This document shows positions 4,656 to 6,068 of a stretch of 6,068 bases of DNA, one piece after another. The notes under the pieces are model-generated. The model saw nothing but the letters and a program-made list of their open reading frames with translations. It was not told where the DNA came from and searched no databases. Each line of letters begins with the position of its first letter. Positions within the stretch are counted from its first letter, which is position 1. Source of the DNA: Peptostreptococcaceae bacterium (GTDB taxonomy: Bacteria; Bacillota_A; Clostridia; Peptostreptococcales; Anaerovoracaceae); assembly GCA_016650135.1 (NCBI GenBank), contig JAENWH010000129.1:1-6068 (forward strand), written 5' to 3'. The translations under genes were made by a program, and so were the position numbers.

Positions 4656-6068
4656 ATGAACACAATGGAGCAATTTTTGAATAGTCTTCTTGAAGTAAAC
4701 CCTAAATATGATATTGAACTCATAGGAAAGGCTTACAAAATTGCAGATGAAATGCACAAGGGGCAACTCAGAAAATCAGGCGAACCATATATGATTCATC
4801 CGGCAGCTGTTGCTAAAATACTGGCAGAGTTGGGAATGGATGCAGATACTATAGTGGCTGGCCTGCTTCATGATGCAGTTGAGGATACTGCCTATACAAA
4901 AAATCAGCTGGAAAAGGACTTTGGTACTGAAATAATGAATCTTGTTGATGGTGTCACTAAGCTGGGTTCCATAGTTTTTGAAAATAAAGAGGAAAGGCAG
5001 GCTGAAAACCTGCGAAAAATGTTTTTAGCCATGTCAAAGGATATCAGGGTACTTATTATTAAATTAGCCGACAGGCTTCATAATCTTAGAACGATTAATT
5101 ATATGGACGATAGAAAGATTATTGACAAATGTAAGGAAACGCTTGAAATATATGCACCATTAGCAAGCAGGCTTGGCATATTTGCACTCAAATTTGAACT
5201 TGAGGATATTGCGCTTAAATACCTTGACCCATTCGCTTATTATGATTTAGTTACTCAGGTTAATGCGAAAAAAGAACAGCGGGCAGCGGTTATTAACCAG
5301 GTGCTTGAAGAAATAAAAGAAAGTCTTGATGAACTGAATATTCATTATGATATAACAGGGCGTTCAAAGCATTTTTATAGCATCTACAGAAAAATGAAAT
5401 ATCAGAATAAACAATTAGATGAAATTTTTGATTTGACTGCCATCAGAATAATTGTGGATACAATTAAAGACTGTTATGCAGTTCTTGGTGTTGTTCATAC
5501 AATGTGGAGACCAATCCCTGGGAAATTTAAAGATTATATAGCTATGCCAAAAACAAATATGTATCAGTCTTTGCATACAACAGTTATAGGTGATAATGGG
5601 GACCCTTTTGAAATACAAATCAGAACCTACGAAATGCACAGAGTTGCTGAATATGGTATTGCCGCTCATTGGAAATACAAAGAAGGAGTTTCTGTCGATA
5701 AGGAAGAAATGAAACTCGCATGGCTTAGACAAACACTCGAATGGCAAAAGGAAATGAATGATCCCAAGGAATTTATGGAAACCTTGAAAGTTGATTTGTT
5801 TGCCAGTCAGGTATTTGTATTTTCACCAAAAGGAGATGTTGTTGAACTGCCAGCCGGCTCGACACCTCTGGATTTTGCATTTAAAATCCATTCAGCCATA
5901 GGCTATAAGTGTATTGGAGCAAAAGTTAACGGGAAAATGGTGCCTATTGATTATACATTAGATAATGGTAATATTGTTGAAATAGTAACCTCTCCAAACT
6001 CCAGCGGACCAAGCATAGACTGGTTGAAAATTGCAAAAAGCAGTAATGCGCGAAATAAGATACGTGCA
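4656..6068 (+). CDS. relA: Bifunctional (p)ppGpp synthetase/hydrolase Rel (RelA/SpoT), 3' end outside window
   Basis: Rel makes ppGpp and pppGpp by pyrophosphate transfer from ATP to GDP or GTP, and also degrades them, setting the stringent response. The frame is open to the right edge, giving 471 of roughly 720-740 expected residues. The HD hydrolase domain has its metal-site residues: H48 (YMIHPAA), H72-D73 with E76-D77 (HDAVEDT) and D139 (LADRLHNLRT), so hydrolysis should be active. The synthetase domain has GRSKHFYSIYRKM (235-247), D259 in FDLTAIRI, the MPKTNMYQSLHTT loop (297-309) and E319 in FEIQIRT, so synthesis should also be active. The basic KFKD (290-293) matches the RxKD type of bifunctional enzymes, not the acidic ExDD of RelA-only enzymes. 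A TGS domain follows (about 385-445). The helical, zinc-finger and ACT regions lie beyond the window. The gene starts 12 nt after secDF, so the two are probably one transcript. Confidence 0.97.
   Translation, partial: MNTMEQFLNSLLEVNPKYDIELIGKAYKIADEMHKGQLRKSGEPYMIHPAAVAKILAELGMDADTIVAGLLHDAVEDTAYTKNQLEKDFGTEIMNLVDGVTKLGSIVFENKEERQAENLRKMFLAMSKDIRVLIIKLADRLHNLRTINYMDDRKIIDKCKETLEIYAPLASRLGIFALKFELEDIALKYLDPFAYYDLVTQVNAKKEQRAAVINQVLEEIKESLDELNIHYDITGRSKHFYSIYRKMKYQNKQLDEIFDLTAIRIIVDTIKDCYAVLGVVHTMWRPIPGKFKDYIAMPKTNMYQSLHTTVIGDNGDPFEIQIRTYEMHRVAEYGIAAHWKYKEGVSVDKEEMKLAWLRQTLEWQKEMNDPKEFMETLKVDLFASQVFVFSPKGDVVELPAGSTPLDFAFKIHSAIGYKCIGAKVNGKMVPIDYTLDNGNIVEIVTSPNSSGPSIDWLKIAKSSNARNKIRA

Noticed and set aside
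5415..5747. Reverse-strand frame opposite rel
   Set aside because: It lies opposite the conserved synthetase domain of Rel and has no family resemblance.
4656..6068. KFKD in place of RFKD in Rel as a sign of altered activity
   Set aside because: The change keeps the basic charge that marks bifunctional enzymes, and all other visible catalytic residues are intact, so no functional change is inferred.

Overview
The window reads as ordinary chromosomal DNA from a low-GC, Gram-positive, probably anaerobic bacterium, most likely class Clostridia. The evidence is AT-rich coding DNA, strong AGGAGG-type ribosome binding sites, tRNA genes with encoded CCA, a fused SecDF, a long Rel enzyme of Gram-positive type and an oxygen-sensitive radical SAM protein. 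A genus cannot be fixed from the sequence alone; a clostridial cluster III (Ruminiclostridium-like) origin is only a guess. Everything supported lies on the + strand.

Layout: 1-152 is the 3' end of an unrecognised gene. 153-280 is an AT-rich spacer with a weak terminator candidate and a good extended -10 promoter. 281-362 is tRNA-Leu(GAG), followed by a hairpin terminator. 441-1466 encodes a stand-alone radical SAM protein of unknown substrate. 1467-1580 is AT-rich and holds a near-consensus promoter for tRNA-Leu(CAA) at 1581-1667. 1723-2217 is yajC with an unusually long, proline-spaced charged tail. 2218-2426 is a regulatory spacer with a very strong terminator, a second terminator-like hairpin, a palindrome and a candidate promoter. 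2427-4643 is a fused secDF. From 4656 to the window edge runs the first 471 codons of a bifunctional Rel (RelA/SpoT) (p)ppGpp synthetase/hydrolase, 12 nt behind secDF.

YajC and SecDF are both accessory parts of the Sec translocase: SecDF uses the proton motive force to help pull secreted proteins out of SecYEG, and YajC associates with it. Here a strong terminator separates the two genes, so they are probably transcribed independently. tRNA-Leu(CAA) has no visible terminator of its own and may share a transcript with yajC. secDF and rel are close enough to be co-transcribed, linking protein export to the stringent-response enzyme. In Bacillus subtilis recJ and apt lie between these two genes; both are missing here.

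I found no mobile element, CRISPR array or clear novel system. The points most worth a second look are the secDF leader region, the tRNA-yajC arrangement, the YajC tail and the radical SAM gene lying between two tRNA-Leu genes.
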